Of a stretch of DNA of 15,208 bases, positions 13,205-15,208 are shown in pieces. Both the position numbers and the translations under genes were made by a program. The DNA is from Clostridia bacterium (GTDB lineage: Bacteria; Bacillota; Clostridia; Oscillospirales; CAG-272). A model generated the notes under the pieces. It did no database searches and was not told the DNA's origin. It was given only the letters and a program-made list of their open reading frames with translations. The number at the start of each line of letters is the position of its first letter. Position 1 is the stretch's first letter. The DNA is taken from assembly GCA_900770605.1 (NCBI GenBank), contig CAAGKS010000027.1, positions 1 through 15,208 on the forward strand, in the 5' to 3' direction.

Positions 13205-14032
13205 ATGGAAAATCAAAAGCTTGAAGTATTAACTAAAACCGCCGCCGAAATACGCCTTGGAATACTTGAGGGCGTTCACGCGGCAGCATCGGGACACCCC
13301 GGCGGTTCTCTTTCTATCGCTGATATTATGACCTATCTCTACTTCTCTGAGATGAACGTTGACCCCAAAGATCCCAAATGGGAGGATCGCGACAGGCTCG
13401 TGCTCTCCAAGGGTCACACCGCTCCCGCGCTTTACGCGGCTCTCGCGCAAAAGGGATTTTTCGATAAGAGCGCGCTCGGCACGCTCCGCCACATCGATTC
13501 ATTTTTGCAGGGTCACCCCGATATGAAGGGTACTCCCGGAGTTGATATGTCCACCGGCTCACTCGGTCTCGGACTCTCCTCTGCCTGCGGAATGGCGCTC
13601 GCGGCAAAGCTTGACGGCAAGGATTGGCGCACCTACGCTATCGTTGGCGACGGCGAGAGCGAGGAAGGTCAGATCTGGGAGGCGTGCATGTTCGCTTCTC
13701 ACTACAAGCTTGACAACCTTTGCGTTATTATAGACTGGAACGGACTTCAGATCGACGGCCCCGTTGCCGAGGTAATGAATCCCACTCCTCACGACAAAAA
13801 GCTGGAAGCATTCGGATTTAACGTTATTTCCATAGACGGTCACGATTTTGAGGCTATTGAGGCGGCATTTGCCGAGGCGAGAGCCACCAAGGGCAAGCCC
13901 ACCGCAATAATTGCAAAGACCGTCAAGGGCAAGGGCGTTTCCTTTATGGAAAACCAGGTTGGCTGGCACGGCTCTGCTCCGAACGACGAGCAGTATGCGA
14001 ACGCCGCCGCAGAGATCAAGGCAAAAATGTAA
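13205..14032 (+). CDS. Transketolase N-terminal (thiamine pyrophosphate-binding) subunit
   Basis: This is the first half of a split transketolase, which moves two-carbon units between sugar phosphates in the pentose phosphate pathway. The protein has 275 residues. It shows the TPP and Mg binding motif GDGE (148-151) through Asn179 (VGDGESEEGQIWEA...IIDWN), and the active-site histidines His31 (SGHPGGSLS), His71 (LSKGHTAPALYA) and His104 (QGHPDMKG). ATG 13205 is preferred over TTG 13193, because AGAAAGG (13186-13192) lies 12 bases before the ATG and directly abuts the TTG. It follows trpS by 39 bases and precedes the second subunit by 14 bases. Split transketolases of this type are common in Clostridia and archaea. 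1-deoxyxylulose-5-phosphate synthase is excluded by the two-subunit layout and motif spacing. Confidence 0.95.
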   Translation: MENQKLEVLTKTAAEIRLGILEGVHAAASGHPGGSLSIADIMTYLYFSEMNVDPKDPKWEDRDRLVLSKGHTAPALYAALAQKGFFDKSALGTLRHIDSFLQGHPDMKGTPGVDMSTGSLGLGLSSACGMALAAKLDGKDWRTYAIVGDGESEEGQIWEACMFASHYKLDNLCVIIDWNGLQIDGPVAEVMNPTPHDKKLEAFGFNVISIDGHDFEAIEAAFAEARATKGKPTAIIAKTVKGKGVSFMENQVGWHGSAPNDEQYANAAAEIKAKM

Positions 14033-14046
14033 GGAGGTAGCGGAAG

Positions 14047-14988
14047 ATGGCAGAAAAGATAGCAACCAGAGAAGCATACGGCAACGCGCTTGCCGAGCTT
14101 GGTGAAAAATACGATTTCGTTGTGCTTGACGCTGACCTCGCGGCAGCTACCAAAACGGGCACGTTCAAGAAGAAGTTCCCCGAAAGATTTTTCAACTGCG
14201 GTATTGCCGAGGGAAATATGATGAGCGTTGCGGCAGGACTTGCGGCGGCAGGAAAGGTAGTATTCGCTTCCTCATTCGCTATGTTTGCGGCAGGACGCGC
14301 TTACGAGCAGATAAGAAACTCTATCGGTTATCCCCACCTCAACGTTAAGATCGGCGCAACCCACGCGGGCATCACCGTTGGCGAGGACGGCGCAACTCAC
14401 CAGTGCATTGAGGACTTTGCGCTTATGAGAGCTATTCCCGGTATGACGGTAATCAACCCTGCTGACGCTGTTGAGGCGCGCGCGGCGGTTGAGGCGGCAA
14501 TGAAATTCAACGGCCCCGTTTATATGCGATTCGGAAGATATGCGGTTCCTGTGATCAACGACGAGAGCACGTTCAAGTTCGAGATCGGCAAGGGCGTGAA
14601 TATGAGAGACGGCAAGGACGTTACCATCGTGGCTACGGGTATGCTCGTTTATATGGCGCTCGAGGCGGCTGAGGTACTCAAGAACGAGGGTATCGACGTA
14701 AGAGTTATAAACATCTCCACCATCAAGCCCATCGACAAGGACATCATTCTTGACGCGGCTCGCAAGACGGGCGCTATCGTTACGGCTGAGGAGCACAGCA
14801 TCATCGGCGGACTTGGCTCTGCGGTGTCCGAGGTGGTATGCGAGGGCTGCCCTGTTCCCGTAATAAAGCTCGGCATTGAGGACAAATTCGGAAAGAGCGG
14901 AAAGGTCCCTCCTCTGCTTGAGGCTTACGGACTTACCGTTGAGAATATCGTTGCAAAGGCGAAGGCAGCTATTGCGATGAAAAAATAA
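14047..14988 (+). CDS. Transketolase C-terminal (pyrimidine-binding) subunit
   Basis: This is the second half of the split transketolase, 313 residues. It provides the pyrimidine-binding domain: Glu55 in FFNCGIAEGNMMSVAAG is the conserved Glu that activates TPP, and FASSFAMFAAGRAYEQIRNSIGY (73-95) and GATHQCIEDFALMRAIPGM (115-133) are family hallmarks. The C-terminal transketolase domain follows (about 185-313). AAGGAGG (14031-14037) overlaps the stop codon of the first subunit, so equal production of the two partners by coupled translation is likely. A strong terminator follows the stop by about 10 bases, which ends the operon here. Confidence 0.96.
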   Translation: MAEKIATREAYGNALAELGEKYDFVVLDADLAAATKTGTFKKKFPERFFNCGIAEGNMMSVAAGLAAAGKVVFASSFAMFAAGRAYEQIRNSIGYPHLNVKIGATHAGITVGEDGATHQCIEDFALMRAIPGMTVINPADAVEARAAVEAAMKFNGPVYMRFGRYAVPVINDESTFKFEIGKGVNMRDGKDVTIVATGMLVYMALEAAEVLKNEGIDVRVINISTIKPIDKDIILDAARKTGAIVTAEEHSIIGGLGSAVSEVVCEGCPVPVIKLGIEDKFGKSGKVPPLLEAYGLTVENIVAKAKAAIAMKK

Positions 14989-14996
14989 ACGAAAAA

Positions 14997-15030
14997 TAAA
15001 ATCGGCTACGTAAAGTAGCCGATTTTTTTA
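14997..15030. terminator. Terminator of the transketolase operon, bidirectional
   Basis: ATCGGCTAC (15001-15009) pairs perfectly with GTAGCCGAT (15015-15023) around a 5-base loop and is followed by seven T's. A's upstream make it usable for the converging hprK transcript too. The T-run touches the hprK stop codon. Confidence 0.9.
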
Positions 15031-15208
15031 TGACTGTGTAAGCTCCATAAGGCGTTTATTGAATTCCTCAGCCGTGTTATATCCCATCTTCTTCTGACGG
15101 TTATTCATAGCCGCGATCTCAATTACGATAGCGAGGTTTCTTCCCGAATGGACGGGGATCGTGAGCGCGGGAACGTCAATCCCAAGCATATTTTCAAACT
15201 GATCGTCA
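15028..15208 (-). CDS. hprK: HPr kinase/phosphorylase, C-terminal fragment cut by the window edge
   Basis: The minus strand is open from the window edge to a TAA at 15030-15028 and encodes the last 59 residues of a protein. The piece ENMLGIDVPALTIPVHSGRN, continuing LAIVIEIAAMNNRQKKMGYNTAEEFNKRL, matches the conserved C-terminal end of HprK, where the family typically reads [32 protein letters not shown]. HprK phosphorylates and dephosphorylates Ser46 of HPr and controls carbon catabolite repression in Firmicutes. The kinase P-loop and the rest of the gene lie beyond 15208. This fragment supports assignment of the window to a low-to-moderate GC Gram-positive bacterium. Confidence 0.92.
   Translation of the reverse strand, partial: DDQFENMLGIDVPALTIPVHSGRNLAIVIEIAAMNNRQKKMGYNTAEEFNKRLMELTQS

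Noticed and set aside
1..15208. CRISPR array, transposase, phage or toxin-antitoxin genes
   Set aside because: No regularly spaced repeats and no such protein families were seen in either strand.

Overview
The window looks like a chromosomal segment of a Gram-positive Clostridia-type Firmicute. The evidence is the C-terminus of HprK, a PlsY glycerol-phosphate acyltransferase, a Dlt-like operon, two-subunit transketolase genes, strong AGGAGG-type ribosome binding sites and consensus sigma-A promoters with 17-bp spacers. I cannot name the species. There is no sign of a plasmid, CRISPR array or transposase. Only the first ~450 bases look foreign, being clearly more AT-rich than the rest.

Layout. 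(1) 1-450 (+): the 3' end of an AT-rich membrane protein gene. (2) 623-698 (-): tRNA-Thr(GGU) with encoded CCA, its own consensus promoter and a terminator. (3) 6823 to 866 (-): a six-gene envelope-modification operon that ends at a strong terminator. In transcription order it holds a membrane-anchored Ig-like/transglutaminase protein, a DltA-like amino acid adenylation enzyme, a DltC-like carrier protein, an MBOAT acyltransferase, a DltD-like SGNH-fold transferase and a small lipoprotein. (4) 7007-7630 (+): plsY, divergent from that operon. (5) 9983 to 7708 (-): serC-serA for serine synthesis, converging on plsY at a shared bidirectional terminator. (6) 10803 to 10171 (-): a probable ThyX-fold protein lacking the ThyX signature. 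(7) 10954-14988 (+): a PLP aminotransferase, trpS and the two transketolase halves, ending at a terminator. (8) 15028-15208 (-): the C-terminus of hprK, cut by the window edge.

The operon at 866-6823 is the most interesting region. It has every step of a D-alanylation-type pathway, but at three key positions it departs from the textbook Dlt system. The adenylation enzyme has Gly where DltA has the Cys linked to D-Ala selectivity. The MBOAT is of the AlgI-like type and ends in a Tyr-containing hexapeptide resembling the fused acyl-shuttle motif, so no separate DltX is needed. The DltD-like transferase has Cys where the catalytic Ser should be. Together these suggest relay of an amino acid from ACP to MBOAT-Tyr to a Cys (thioester) transferase to an unknown envelope acceptor. 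The genes' presence and residues are seen directly; the pathway and its chemistry are inferred.

The remaining genes are core metabolism: lysophosphatidic acid synthesis, serine synthesis, tryptophanyl-tRNA charging and the pentose phosphate pathway. Two intergenic regions have notable promoter architecture: an 18-bp palindrome formed by two abutting -35 boxes (10877-10894) and an inverted repeat straddling the plsY -35 box (6918-6949).
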